Shown here: one piece after another, positions 24,905 through 34,071 of the stretch
Layout: each line of letters opens with the position of its first letter
How positions within the stretch are numbered: position 1 is the first letter of the stretch
Assembly: GCF_012847295.1 (NCBI RefSeq)
Contig: NZ_JABBDY010000002.1
Span: 124,001-188,000, forward strand
Direction of reading: 5' to 3'
DNA: 64,000 nucleotides
From: Microbacterium sp. MF43
GTDB lineage: Bacteria; Actinomycetota; Actinomycetes; Actinomycetales; Microbacteriaceae
The notes under the pieces: generated by a model
Told to the model about the DNA's origin: nothing
The model's database searches: none
Seen by the model: only the letters and a program-made list of their open reading frames with translations
Program-made: the position numbers and the translations under genes

Positions 24905-24916
24905 CGCGCCAGCCTA
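24905..24916 (-). promoter_or_regulatory. -10 element of a leaderless dxr transcript
   Basis: TAGGCT (24916-24911), GGCGCG, ATG 24904; no Shine-Dalgarno. Confidence 0.65.
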
Positions 24917-24929
24917 CCCGCGCCGGCGG

Positions 24930-25874
24930 TTACTGCTGGGTCGCGCGCTGCGTCCCGAGGATGTCCACGACGAAGACGAGCGTCTCGTCCTGCAGCTCGT
25001 GGCCCTCGGACGGGCCGTAGCCGAACTCCGGCGGGATCACCACGACGACCTGCGAGCCGACGGTCTGGCCTTCCAGCGCCTGCTGGAAGCCTGCGACGAC
25101 GCCGGTGGTCTGGAACGACGTGGGCACTCCGCGGTCCCAGCTCGAGTCGAAGACGGAGCCGTCCGACCACTTCACGCCGGTGTAGTGCACGAGCACGGTG
25201 TCTCCCGGTTCGACGGTCGCACCGTCGCCCTTCTTGAGGGTCTCGAGCTCGACCTCGGTCGGCGCTTCACCCTCGGGGATCGTGATCGTGGGCGCGCCGT
25301 CGTCGGCCAGCTCCACGCCGGGCATGCCGTCGACCGCGTCCTGCTCCTCGCCCCAGGCAGCGCTCGGGACGACCTCCAGGAGATCGACGACGTAGACCTC
25401 GGCCCCTGCCGACTCCGATGCCGGGAACGTGGCGACGACGCGCGTGCCCGGCGCCGAGCACCCGAGGAGCTGGCCGAGCGGGTTCTCGGGCGAGATCTGC
25501 TGCGGGAGGACCGGGTTGTCGGCGTAGCCGAACGAGCCGAGCTCCTCGCCGGTCTCCGCGTTGAAGGCGGTGAGGGCGTAGCTGACGAGGTCTCCTGCGG
25601 CGACCGGGTCTCCGTCGCCCTCGACGATCACGGTGCTCTGCAGCTCCTCGACCTCGAGCGGCGAGGCGAAGGTGGCGGTCGACTTCTCGCCGGCCTCGCC
25701 ATCGACCGTGATCGAGTCGGATGCCTCGCCCGACGGTGCCATCGCTCCGCAGAGGTCGGCGGAACCGGTACCCGTCGGGGTGGGCGACGCCTGGGGAGCG
25801 GCCCCCGAGCAGCCTGCGAGCAGGACCGCCGACAGGGCGGCGACGGACAGAGCGGCGAGCGGGCGAATGCGCAC
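24930..25874 (-). CDS. lipoprotein FKBP-type peptidyl-prolyl isomerase
   Basis: 314 residues. A lipoprotein signal ends L-L-A-G-C at C22, so it is anchored outside the cytoplasmic membrane. The C-terminal ~90 residues form a complete FKBP domain (V-H-Y-T-G-V, V-F-D-S-S-W, V-V-A-G-F-Q-Q-A-L-E-G, I-P-P-E-F-G-Y-G). The middle of the protein looks like a second, degenerate FKBP unit. The likely role is folding of exported proteins. GTG 25874 gives a standard 22-residue signal and has GAGG upstream; ATG 25910 is a possible longer start. It lies 25 bp upstream of dxr's start on the same strand, but dxr has its own -10. Confidence 0.88.
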   Translation of the reverse strand: MRIRPLAALSVAALSAVLLAGCSGAAPQASPTPTGTGSADLCGAMAPSGEASDSITVDGEAGEKSTATFASPLEVEELQSTVIVEGDGDPVAAGDLVSYALTAFNAETGEELGSFGYADNPVLPQQISPENPLGQLLGCSAPGTRVVATFPASESAGAEVYVVDLLEVVPSAAWGEEQDAVDGMPGVELADDGAPTITIPEGEAPTEVELETLKKGDGATVEPGDTVLVHYTGVKWSDGSVFDSSWDRGVPTSFQTTGVVAGFQQALEGQTVGSQVVVVIPPEFGYGPSEGHELQDETLVFVVDILGTQRATQQ

Positions 25875-25976
25875 GGTGGGACCTCGAGTCGATTGCAGGG
25901 GACGCTCCATCCTGTCGCATCTTTCCTCTGTCTGGGCTGAGAGCGCGACATACCGGTAACGGAATGAGAACGGGAG

Positions 25977-25988
25977 TACCCTCGACGG
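25977..25988 (+). promoter_or_regulatory. -10 element of a leaderless plsC transcript
   Basis: TACCCT (25977-25982), six nt, GTG 25989. Confidence 0.55.
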
Positions 25989-26774
25989 GTGACTTCCGAC
26001 CTGGTGCCAGAAGCGGACGACCCGACCGCTGACGACGCACCCGCGCCGGGAACCAGCATGGGCGCGACCTACTTCCTCGGCCGATTCATCCTCACTCCGC
26101 TCGCCCGGATCGCGTACCGGCCGCACATCGAGGGCCGGGCCAACGTGCCCAAGCACGGGCCCGTCATCTTCGCGAGCAACCACCTGTCGTTCATCGACTC
26201 GATCGCGATCCCCGTCGCAGCCCCGCGTCCGGTGCACTTCCTCGCGAAGGCCAGTTACTTCGACGGGCACGGATTCAAGGGCTGGGCCTCGCGGGAGTTC
26301 TTCACCGCCATCGGGGCGATCCCCGTCAAGCGGGGTGCCGGGCAGGCCGCCCTCGACGCACTCGACCAGCAGCGGCTGCTCCTCGAGCAGGGAAGCGCGG
26401 TCGCGCTCTACCCCGAGGGCACGCGGTCACTCGACGGCCGTCTCTACAAGGGCCGCACCGGCGTCGCGTTCCTCGCTCTCCAGACGGGCGCCCCGGTCGT
26501 GCCGGTGGGCCTCATCGGCACCGACAAGGTCATGCCGGTCGGCGCGAAGCGACCCTCCTTCAACGAGCGGGTGACTGTGAAGTTCGGCGAGCCCCTGCAC
26601 CTGGGGCATCACGGCCCGGCCACCTCGGGACGGGCCCGGCGCCTGGCGACCGACGACATCATGGCGGCGATCCATGCCCTCTCGGGCCAGGAGCTCGCGA
26701 ACGCCTACAACGAGGTGCCGGCGCAGACGCCGATCGAGCGCATCAAGCAGGTACTGCCGCACGAGCGCCGCTGA
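25989..26774 (+). CDS. plsC: 1-acylglycerol-3-phosphate acyltransferase family protein
   Basis: 261 residues. Acyltransferase motif I N-H-L-S-F-I-D (NH-x4-D), motif II around A-I-G-A-I-P-V-K-R and motif III Y-P-E-G-T-R-S are all present. PlsC enzymes acylate lysophosphatidate at the membrane to make phosphatidate. A short acidic N-terminus precedes the domain. Which of several actinobacterial PlsC paralogues this is cannot be said. It diverges from the FKBP gene and converges on the OsmC gene, 6 bp between stops. Confidence 0.92.
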   Translation: MTSDLVPEADDPTADDAPAPGTSMGATYFLGRFILTPLARIAYRPHIEGRANVPKHGPVIFASNHLSFIDSIAIPVAAPRPVHFLAKASYFDGHGFKGWASREFFTAIGAIPVKRGAGQAALDALDQQRLLLEQGSAVALYPEGTRSLDGRLYKGRTGVAFLALQTGAPVVPVGLIGTDKVMPVGAKRPSFNERVTVKFGEPLHLGHHGPATSGRARRLATDDIMAAIHALSGQELANAYNEVPAQTPIERIKQVLPHERR

Positions 26775-26780
26775 GGCGCC

Positions 26781-27257
26781 TCACTCGCCCGCGACGACGA
26801 TCGTGGGTTCATGACGCACCGGGAAGTTCACCGAGTTGGCGATGAAGCACCACTCGTTGGCCTGCGCGTGCGCGGCGGTCGCGGCATCCGTCATCGACGC
26901 GTCCGCGACCGTGACACGCGGTCTCAGCACGACCTCCCGGAATGCACCGCCGCCCCGCCCGTCCTCGACCATGAGCCCGGAGGCGTCGTCCTCGTAGCCG
27001 ACCACGACCACCCCGGCCTGGACGCACGCGTGCAGGTAGGACAGCAGATGGCACTCGCTGAGCGCCGCGAGCAGCAGATCCTCGGGGTTCCACCGCGACG
27101 GGTCCCCGCGGAAGGGCTTGTCGGAGGAGGCGAGCATCGTCGGCTTGCCGGGGATCTCGATCGTCGAGGTCCGGTCGTAGTCGCGGTATCCGGAAGTGCC
27201 GGTGCCGCGGTCGCCCGTCCAGGTCGTCCGGACGGAGTATCGATGCTCACCCCACAT
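26781..27257 (-). CDS. OsmC/Ohr-family protein
   Basis: 158 residues from ATG 27257 (a GTG two codons earlier is also possible). The OsmC fold is recognisable from N-P-E-D-L-L-L-A-A-L-S-E-C-H-L-L-S-Y-L with the first redox cysteine, and a second Cys in N-E-W-C-F-I-A-N-S. These proteins reduce organic hydroperoxides with a cysteine pair. A near-consensus CAGACT lies six nt before ATG 27257, fitting the leaderless pattern. It converges on plsC and diverges from the asparaginase gene. Confidence 0.87.
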   Translation of the reverse strand: MWGEHRYSVRTTWTGDRGTGTSGYRDYDRTSTIEIPGKPTMLASSDKPFRGDPSRWNPEDLLLAALSECHLLSYLHACVQAGVVVVGYEDDASGLMVEDGRGGGAFREVVLRPRVTVADASMTDAATAAHAQANEWCFIANSVNFPVRHEPTIVVAGE

Positions 27258-27296
27258 GTGCACAGTCTGTCATGCGGGCCCCTCGCGCTCCGGCGG

Positions 27297-27308
27297 TAGG
27301 CTGGCCGG
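27297..27308 (+). promoter_or_regulatory. -10 element of a leaderless asparaginase transcript
   Basis: TAGGCT (27297-27302), GGCCGG, GTG 27309. Confidence 0.6.
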
Positions 27309-28298
27309 GTGCCGCAGACCTTCGCCGCAGCCGACGCCGTCGAGCTCGCCGTCGTCGACCGCAGCGGATTCATCGAGTCGCGCCACGCGGGCATCGCGAT
27401 CGTCCTCGCTCCCGACGGCACCATCGCGGAGCGCCTCGGCGATCCCTCGGCCCTGATCCTCCCCCGGTCGAGCCTCAAGCCGCTGCAGGCCCTCGCGTGC
27501 CTCTCGGCGGGTGCCGTGCTCGAGGGTGAGCGCCTCGGCCTCGCCACGGCGAGCCACTCGGGCACCGACCGCCACGTCGCGGTCGTGCGCGAGATCCTCG
27601 CAGCGGCCGGTGCGGGTGAGGAGGACCTCGGCTGCCCGCCGGCCTGGCCGGGCGACACGGCGGCGCGCGACGAGATGATGCGCGAGCTGGCAGAGCCCTC
27701 GCGCATCCGCATGAACTGCTCCGGCAAGCACGCCGCGATGCTGCTGACGTGCGCCGCGAACGATTGGGACACCGCCGGCTACCTGTCTGCGGAGCACCCG
27801 CTGCAGCTGCACATCCGCGAGGTCGTGGAGCGCCTCCTCGGCGAGAAGGTGTCGGCGATCGCGATCGACGGCTGCGGCGCACCGGTGTACGCGACGACGC
27901 TGTTCGGTCTCGCGCGGGCCATCCACCGCATCGGCACGTCCTCGACGACGTCTCCCTTCGCGCTGCATCGCAGCGCCGGCCTGCTCGTGCAGGCGGTCCG
28001 CGAGAACCCGTGGACGATCGACGGTCCGGGTCGTCCCGACACCGTCGTGATCGAGCGCCTGGGCGTGTTCGCGAAGGGCGGTGCCGAGGGGGTCATGGTC
28101 ATGGTCGCTCCCGACGGCACCACGGTCGCGCTCAAGATGCTGGACGGCAGCGGGCGAGCCGCGACGGCCGTGGCGCTGAGGCTGCTCGAGCGAGCGGGCG
28201 CGCTGGCGCCGGCCGACGTCGCAGCGACGATGCAGCAGCTTCCGCTGTCGGTCTCCGGCGGCGGGCAGGTTGTCGGGGCGATCCGCCCCGCGTTCTAG
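27309..28298 (+). CDS. L-asparaginase II family protein (Rhizobium-type)
   Basis: 329 residues. Motifs of the thermolabile Rhizobium etli-type asparaginase are present in order: P-R-S-S-L-K-P-L-Q-A-L, A-S-H-S-G-T-D-R-H, M-N-C-S-G-K-H-A-A-M-L and D-G-C-G-A-P. This family is unrelated to E. coli AnsA/AnsB, resembles beta-lactamase-type folds, and carries Ser-Lys and a zinc-linked Cys. It would convert asparagine to aspartate and ammonia in the cytoplasm; no signal peptide is visible. It is followed by alanine dehydrogenase, so the pair may work in amino-acid nitrogen use. Confidence 0.9.
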   Translation: MPQTFAAADAVELAVVDRSGFIESRHAGIAIVLAPDGTIAERLGDPSALILPRSSLKPLQALACLSAGAVLEGERLGLATASHSGTDRHVAVVREILAAAGAGEEDLGCPPAWPGDTAARDEMMRELAEPSRIRMNCSGKHAAMLLTCAANDWDTAGYLSAEHPLQLHIREVVERLLGEKVSAIAIDGCGAPVYATTLFGLARAIHRIGTSSTTSPFALHRSAGLLVQAVRENPWTIDGPGRPDTVVIERLGVFAKGGAEGVMVMVAPDGTTVALKMLDGSGRAATAVALRLLERAGALAPADVAATMQQLPLSVSGGGQVVGAIRPAF

Positions 28299-28355
28299 AG
28301 GCGCTCCCACAAGGAGCCCGAGCGCTCCAACGGCGGAGCGGAAAGGATCACAACG

Positions 28356-29471
28356 ATGAGGATCAGCGTCCCCACCGAGGTGAAGAACAACGAGTACCGT
28401 GTGGCCCTGACTCCTGCGGGCGTGCACGACCTCGTCGCCGCAGGCCACGAGGTCTTCGTGCAGCGCGGGGCCGGGCTGGGCTCCTCGATGCCCGACAGCG
28501 AGTACGAGTCGGCCGGGGCGACGCTCCTCGACGACGCGGCCGACGTCTGGGCCCGTGCCGAGCTGCTGCTGAAGGTCAAGGAGCCGATCGCGTCGGAGTA
28601 CGGCTACTTCCGCGACGACCTCGTGCTGTTCACGTACCTCCACCTCGCCGCCGACCGCCCCCTCACCGAACGGCTCGTCGCCGATGGAGTGACGGCGATC
28701 GCGTACGAGACGGTGCAGGTCGCGGGCGGTGGCCTTCCGCTGCTCGCCCCGATGAGCGAGGTCGCGGGTCGTCTGGCGCCGATGGTGGGCGCCTCGACAC
28801 TGATGCGCTCTGCCGGCGGCCTCGGCCTGCTCATGTCCGGCGTACCGGGCACGCGCCCCGCGCGCGTCACGGTGATCGGCGGCGGAGTGGCCGGCGCGAA
28901 CGCCGCGGTCATCGCGGTCGGCATGGGCGCCGACGTCACCGTGTTCGACACCAACGTCCAGCGCCTGCGCTACCTCGACGACCACTTCCAGGGACGGGTC
29001 AAGACCGCGGCATCCAACCCCTTCGACCTCGACCGTGCGGTCGTGGACTCCGACCTCGTGATCGGCTCGGTGCTGATCCCGGGGGCGAAGGCTCCCAAGC
29101 TCGTCACCAACGACATGGTGTCGCGGATGCGGCCGGGCAGCGTGCTCGTCGACATCGCGGTGGACCAGGGCGGATGCTTCGAAGACACCCGCCCCACGAC
29201 GCACGCGGACCCGACCTTCACGGTGCACGACAGCGTCTTCTACTGCGTCGCGAACATGCCCGGTGCGGTGCCGAACACGTCGACCTCGGCGCTCACGAAC
29301 GCGACGCTCCCCTACATCCGCCAGATCGCGCGCCGCGGCTGGAAGGATGCCCTCCGCGCGGACGCCGCCCTCGCCGGCGGCCTGAACGTCGTCGGCGGCA
29401 GGATCGCGAATGCCGGCGTGGCGACCGCGCACGGCCTCGAGCTCGCGCCTCTCGAGAGCGCACTGGCCTGA
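28356..29471 (+). CDS. ald: alanine dehydrogenase
   Basis: 371 residues, the usual length. It interconverts L-alanine and pyruvate plus ammonia with NAD. The N-terminal M-R-I-S-V-P-T-E-V-K-N-N-E-Y-R-V, the catalytic-loop K-V-K-E-P and the NAD-binding V-I-G-G-G-V-A-G-A-N-A-A are typical. GGAAAGG precedes ATG 28356 by nine nt, so unlike many neighbours it has a real 5' leader. The asparaginase gene ends 57 bp upstream on the same strand. Confidence 0.96.
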   Translation: MRISVPTEVKNNEYRVALTPAGVHDLVAAGHEVFVQRGAGLGSSMPDSEYESAGATLLDDAADVWARAELLLKVKEPIASEYGYFRDDLVLFTYLHLAADRPLTERLVADGVTAIAYETVQVAGGGLPLLAPMSEVAGRLAPMVGASTLMRSAGGLGLLMSGVPGTRPARVTVIGGGVAGANAAVIAVGMGADVTVFDTNVQRLRYLDDHFQGRVKTAASNPFDLDRAVVDSDLVIGSVLIPGAKAPKLVTNDMVSRMRPGSVLVDIAVDQGGCFEDTRPTTHADPTFTVHDSVFYCVANMPGAVPNTSTSALTNATLPYIRQIARRGWKDALRADAALAGGLNVVGGRIANAGVATAHGLELAPLESALA

Positions 29472-29477
29472 GACACC

Positions 29478-29517
29478 GGATGCCTCGCCCCACCGGGAGC
29501 CGGGGGGCGAGGCATCC
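29478..29517. terminator. bidirectional terminator between ald and the permease gene
   Basis: Perfect 14-bp arms GGATGCCTCGCCCC (29478-29491) and GGGGCGAGGCATCC (29504-29517) with a 12-nt loop lie between convergent stops, followed by GTCGTCTT on the plus side. Confidence 0.8.
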
Positions 29518-29538
29518 GTCGTCTTGAGAACCTGGTCG

Positions 29539-31104
29539 TCAGGCCAGCCCGCCGTCGATCGAGCGGCTGAAGTCGGCGGGATCCTCGGGCACGAGCACCG
29601 GGGTCTCGCGGTTGAGGCTCTCCCCGCGGAAGAACGGCTTGGATCGCGGGAAGGTGAACCACAGGAACATCAGGAGCACGCCGAACGCGAGCGCGCCGAC
29701 GCCCATGACGAAGGTGCCTCCGATCCCGAGCAGGACCGTGTACCCGTAGTCGACGTCGTACATGTCGATGGCGGAGTGGATGAACGCATAGGTCAGCATT
29801 CCGGCGCCCAGCAGCGGGAAGAGGAACCGGTAGAGAAAGTTCCTCGCCGAGGTGAAGAGATCGCGTCGGAAGTACCAGACGCACGCATAGCCGGTGATCG
29901 CGTAGTAGAACGCGATGGCGAGGCCGAGCGAGAGGATCGAGTCCTGCAGGATGTTGTCGCTGATGAGCGTCATGCCCACGTAGTAGACGATCGCGACCGC
30001 GCCCATGACGAGCGTGGAGAACGACGGCGTCTTGTAGCGCGGGTGCACGGTGGCGAATCGCCGCGGGAGGGCCTTGTACGCGGCCATCGCCAGCGTCCCT
30101 CGCGCGGTCGGCAGGATCGTGGTCTGCGTCGATGAGATCGCGGAGATCATCACCGCCACGACGAGCACCCAGCCGAGAGGGCCGAGGAGGCCGTCCTTGA
30201 TCGCCAGGAAGAAGTCGTCGGCGTTGGCCTCGTTGCCCAGGCCCGTACCGGTCTCGCCGAGGCCGGCGTACATCATCGCGGCGACCGTCACGCCGACGTA
30301 GGTGATGAGCAGGATGACCGTGGTGAGGAGGGCCGCGCGCCCGGGGATGCGCTTGGGGTCTTTCGTCTCCTCGTTGAGCGCGAGGCAGGTGTCCCAGCCC
30401 CAGTAGATGAACAGGGCGAGGAGGATCGCCTCGATGAACCCTGACCACTCCGTGAAGGCGAACGGGTTGAACCACGACCACTCGAACGGGGTCGGATCGG
30501 GAGCGGAGCCCGCGAAGAAGTGCCACAGCGCTGCGACCACGAAGACGGTCAGCGCGAGGTACTGGATGGCCAGCAGCACGTTCTGGATGCGTTCGCCGAT
30601 CTCGACGCCGCGCCAGCTGACCCACGTCATCGCGGCGATGAACACCACGCCGGTCGCCGTGACGAGCGGGACGTTGTCGGCGAGCAAAGCGTCCTCGGAG
30701 GTGCGCACGATGCCGTCGATCAGGGCCCAGAAGTAGATCCCGGCGATCTGCGCCAGGTTGGCCAGCACGACCATGCCCGCCACGGCGACGCCCCAGCCGC
30801 CGAGCCAGCCCACCCACGGGCCGAACGCTTTGGTTCCCCACGTGAACGTGGTGCCGCAATCGGGAACGTCGTTGTTCAGCTCCCGATAGGCGAAGGCGAT
30901 GAAGAGCATCGGGATGAACGCGATGACGAAGGCGATGGGAGCCTGCGCGCCGACGGCGAGCACGACGAACCCCAGCGTCGCGACGAGCGAGTAGACGGGC
31001 GCGGTCGAGGCGAGACCGATGACGGTCGAGCCCCAGAGTCCCAGCGTCCCTGTTGCGAGTCCCTTGCCTTCCGGTCGTGCGAGGTCGATCGGAGTTGTTG
31101 ACAC
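29539..31104 (-). CDS. APC-superfamily amino-acid permease
   Basis: 521 residues with about twelve membrane helices, starting L-G-L-W-G-S-T-V-I-G-L-A-S-T-A-P-V-Y-S, which is the family's first helix with the unwound Gly-rich turn. It imports an amino acid or amine by secondary transport; the substrate is not predictable. Asparaginase and alanine dehydrogenase nearby suggest amino-acid uptake. GTG 31104 has TAGCTT six nt upstream. The TAG of that hexamer is the stop codon of the FtsK-like gene, so the promoter overlaps that gene's end. Confidence 0.9.
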   Translation of the reverse strand: MSTTPIDLARPEGKGLATGTLGLWGSTVIGLASTAPVYSLVATLGFVVLAVGAQAPIAFVIAFIPMLFIAFAYRELNNDVPDCGTTFTWGTKAFGPWVGWLGGWGVAVAGMVVLANLAQIAGIYFWALIDGIVRTSEDALLADNVPLVTATGVVFIAAMTWVSWRGVEIGERIQNVLLAIQYLALTVFVVAALWHFFAGSAPDPTPFEWSWFNPFAFTEWSGFIEAILLALFIYWGWDTCLALNEETKDPKRIPGRAALLTTVILLITYVGVTVAAMMYAGLGETGTGLGNEANADDFFLAIKDGLLGPLGWVLVVAVMISAISSTQTTILPTARGTLAMAAYKALPRRFATVHPRYKTPSFSTLVMGAVAIVYYVGMTLISDNILQDSILSLGLAIAFYYAITGYACVWYFRRDLFTSARNFLYRFLFPLLGAGMLTYAFIHSAIDMYDVDYGYTVLLGIGGTFVMGVGALAFGVLLMFLWFTFPRSKPFFRGESLNRETPVLVPEDPADFSRSIDGGLA

Positions 31105-31116
31105 ACAGCGAAGCTA
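31105..31116 (-). promoter_or_regulatory. -10 element of the permease, sharing TAG with an upstream stop codon
   Basis: TAGCTT (31116-31111), CGCTGT, GTG 31104. Bases 31116-31114 are also the stop codon of the FtsK-like gene. Confidence 0.6.
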
Positions 31117-34005
31117 CGGGGACCCGCCGAACGGGTCAATGCCGTGCGAGGGACGGATCGGCTGGAGATCCTCCGCGGGAAGGACGATGCGGACGGGATC
31201 CGCGCCCGCCACCACGAGCCATCCTCGACCGCGACCGGGTTCGCAGTAGGGTGCGAGCCCGCGTGAGCCCGTCAGCAGCCGCAGCTCGGCGGCGCACGAC
31301 GAGTCGACCGCCAGCTCGTGGTCGCCGCGCAGCTCGGCTAGGAGCCGCCACTGCCGCTGCCAGTCGTCGGGCTCCCCCACCACGAGGACCGGTCGTTCCG
31401 CCGTTGCCGAGGGATCGGCCAGGTAGGACTCGACGCTCCTCACCTCGATGCCCTGCTCCCGCCAGTGCGCGATCGCGGCCCGCGCGACCGGAGACCGGCG
31501 CGAGACGAAGCCGGTGAGCGGCGCCGTCGGCTCCCAGACCGCGGGAGCGGACGGACGTGACGGCAGGCGCGTCGGAGACAAGGCGACCTGCACCTCCTTG
31601 CCGTCCAGCTCGCCACGCCCGGCGGGCGCGCCCGCCTCGAAATGCGAGGGTGAGCCGCCCGCCGCGATGTGCTCGGCGCGCGAGGGAAACGCCAGGCGCA
31701 GACGCCGCGGGAAGAGATCGATGAGCCGGGAGACGGGTCCCGACACGCGATGGCCGCCTGCCACGACCAGGAACCCTGCGGCACCCGCCCTTCGCAGTGT
31801 GCCGTCGAGGGAATCGAGCACCGCCTGCGCATGGTCGGGAGGGAACCGCGCCGTCAGGGTGTCGAGGTCGTCGATGCACACCAGCGACCCGGGAGCGGGC
31901 GGGGCGTCAGCCAGCGCCATCACGGCGTCCCACGTCCCTTCCGGGTCGTGGGGAACGTGGATGACCGTCCCCGATGCCTGTGCCGCGATCAGGGCGACCG
32001 CATTGCTCACCCCGGCGCCGGGCCCGCCCAGGATGAGGAACCCGCGATCGGCCGCGGTGATGGTGACGGGACGCTGCTCCTGCTGCTCTGGGATGTCGGC
32101 GAGCCCCACGAGCAGAGCGCCCGCCGCGCTGCCCGCGCGCAGATCCGCGAGCGAGAGCTGGTGCGGAAGCTCCGGGAGCCAGGGCCGGCGGGGCGCCGCA
32201 CCGGCAGCGCGCGCGCACGCGGCGGCGACGTCGGCGGCGTCGGAGAGCGCGATGCGAACGGGGAGGGGGCGCGCATCTCCCGCGCGCCGCACGTACGCTC
32301 GCCCACGGCTGTCGACGCCGCCGGGGAGCTCCGCCGCCTGGTCGGTTCCGAGCACGGTGCGGCTGTCCGAGGCATCCGTCACCCGGAGGCTGATGCGGAG
32401 CGGGCAGTTCGCGAGGAGGCTCTCGCGGATGACGCCCGCGGCGCGCTGCGTGCCCAGCACGAGGTGGATGCCGAGTGCGCGGCCTCGCGCGGCGAGATCG
32501 GCGAACAGCGCGTGCAGTTCGGGATGGTCGCCGAGCAGCGCCGCGAACTCGTCCACGACCACGACCAGCCTCGGCAGGGAGACGCGGGGGTCGCGGATGT
32601 CGCGTGCGCCGCACCCCGCGATGGCCGCCTCGCGCCACCGCAGCTCGGCACGGAGGCTCTCGATCGCGCGTCGCGCGCCGACGCCGTCGAGATCCGTGAT
32701 CACCCCGGTGACGTGCGGCACCGAACTGAGGACGTCGAAGGCGGTGCCGCCCTTGAAGTCGGCCAGGAGGAAGGTGACGTCGTCGGGTGAATGGGTGCGA
32801 CAGAGCGACAGGATCCACGTGATGAGCAGCTCGCTCTTCCCCGCGCCGGTCACCCCCGCGACCACGGCGTGCGGCCCGTCGGCGACGAGGTCGACGACGA
32901 CCGGCGTTGCGCCGTCGTCGCCGATGACCGCCGCCAGACCTCCGGGCGACGCGGCGTCGGCTTCGATGAGCGATCCGAGCGCGAGCGGGGCGGCCTCGCG
33001 CGGCAGGATTCCGAGCGTGTGCTCCGCCCGCACGGCCAGGTCAGCCGCGATCGCCTCGGCCTGAGCGACCGCGAGTGCCTCGATGCGCACCGGCGACACC
33101 TCGCCCGCGCTCTCGAGGCGGGCCTCATCGGCGGAGGGCACCGTCAGGACGGTGCCGCACTGCGGCGGGAGCGGGTCGCCCGGCCGTCGTCGGGCGAGAG
33201 CGATGTCTGCGTCCGCCGGAACTGGTTCGCCGGGACCCACCAGTGCGAGGCGCCGCCGACCGGGTGCGCAGCGGTGGGGCAGGCGCGCCGCCCAGCCGAA
33301 CTCCTCGGCGCCGGAGGTGGCGAGCGCCAGCTCGCCGGGAGGGAGGGCGAGGCACAGCTGCACAGCGAGGGCCCGCTGGACGGCCGATGCGACGACCGCC
33401 GGGCCCACGACGGCGATGCCGCGAGAGGCGGGGACGACGAGCGGTGCGCCGCGGAGCCGTGCTGCCTCGGCTCGGAGGGACGAGGCATCCGGATCTCCGT
33501 CGCCTCCCGAGACCCGCACACCGCTGGCCACCTCACCCTCGCCCACGACGAGCGCGTCGGCGCGCTCCGCGGAACGACGCCAGACATCGTCGTCGCGGGT
33601 CAGGAACGAGGCGACATCGGGATGGCGCGCCCACGCCCGTCGTCGCTCGGCGTCGTGCCTCGCGGTCACGGCATCGGCGACCTCGCCTCGCCTGCGAGCC
33701 ACCGCGGCCTCGTGTCGTCGTCGGTCGCGGCGCGCGGTGCGTGCGGCGTCTGCGAGGGTCGCCACCGCGATGAGCGGGCCGAGCGCCGCCAGCCAGAGCG
33801 ACAGCACCGATCCGGTGACGAGCCACAGCGCGACCGCAGCGAGGACGGGCACGACCGAAGCCACGATCGGCAGCGGCGGCCGCGCCGGTGGCGACCAGGC
33901 CGGGAGCAGGACGAGGGCGTCGTCTGCGACATCGCTGCGAGAGCCGGGCTCCCCCGCTTCGGTGAGCGGACGCGAGCCTACGGCGGGGCTGGGAGGGAAG
34001 CGCAC
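31114..34005 (-). CDS. EccC/EssC-like FtsK-SpoIIIE ATPase, orphan
   Basis: 963 residues. Two close membrane helices (about residues 40-80) precede a basic segment and a cytoplasmic region, the layout of type VII secretion ATPases. The first FtsK domain is intact: Walker A V-T-G-A-G-K-S-E-L-L, then L-L-A-D-F-K-G-G-T-A-F and Walker B L-V-V-V-V-D-E-F-A. The second P-loop reads G-G-P-G-A-G-V-S-N and lacks the lysine, though C-I-D-D-L-D follows; a third unit is hardly recognisable. No WXG100 substrate or EccB/D/E gene is visible nearby. The PP2C gene lies 66 bp upstream on the same strand. Possible roles are an EssC-type translocase with unlinked partners, or another DNA/protein pump. GTG 34005 is the assumed start; its ribosome-binding site is poor. 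Confidence 0.82.
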   Translation of the reverse strand: MRFPPSPAVGSRPLTEAGEPGSRSDVADDALVLLPAWSPPARPPLPIVASVVPVLAAVALWLVTGSVLSLWLAALGPLIAVATLADAARTARRDRRRHEAAVARRRGEVADAVTARHDAERRRAWARHPDVASFLTRDDDVWRRSAERADALVVGEGEVASGVRVSGGDGDPDASSLRAEAARLRGAPLVVPASRGIAVVGPAVVASAVQRALAVQLCLALPPGELALATSGAEEFGWAARLPHRCAPGRRRLALVGPGEPVPADADIALARRRPGDPLPPQCGTVLTVPSADEARLESAGEVSPVRIEALAVAQAEAIAADLAVRAEHTLGILPREAAPLALGSLIEADAASPGGLAAVIGDDGATPVVVDLVADGPHAVVAGVTGAGKSELLITWILSLCRTHSPDDVTFLLADFKGGTAFDVLSSVPHVTGVITDLDGVGARRAIESLRAELRWREAAIAGCGARDIRDPRVSLPRLVVVVDEFAALLGDHPELHALFADLAARGRALGIHLVLGTQRAAGVIRESLLANCPLRISLRVTDASDSRTVLGTDQAAELPGGVDSRGRAYVRRAGDARPLPVRIALSDAADVAAACARAAGAAPRRPWLPELPHQLSLADLRAGSAAGALLVGLADIPEQQEQRPVTITAADRGFLILGGPGAGVSNAVALIAAQASGTVIHVPHDPEGTWDAVMALADAPPAPGSLVCIDDLDTLTARFPPDHAQAVLDSLDGTLRRAGAAGFLVVAGGHRVSGPVSRLIDLFPRRLRLAFPSRAEHIAAGGSPSHFEAGAPAGRGELDGKEVQVALSPTRLPSRPSAPAVWEPTAPLTGFVSRRSPVARAAIAHWREQGIEVRSVESYLADPSATAERPVLVVGEPDDWQRQWRLLAELRGDHELAVDSSCAAELRLLTGSRGLAPYCEPGRGRGWLVVAGADPVRIVLPAEDLQPIRPSHGIDPFGGSP

Positions 34006-34071
34006 ACTTCAGTCGACCTCATCGGGCCGCTCGGCCGTCGCCGCCCCGGGGAATCCGACCAGAACCCGAGG

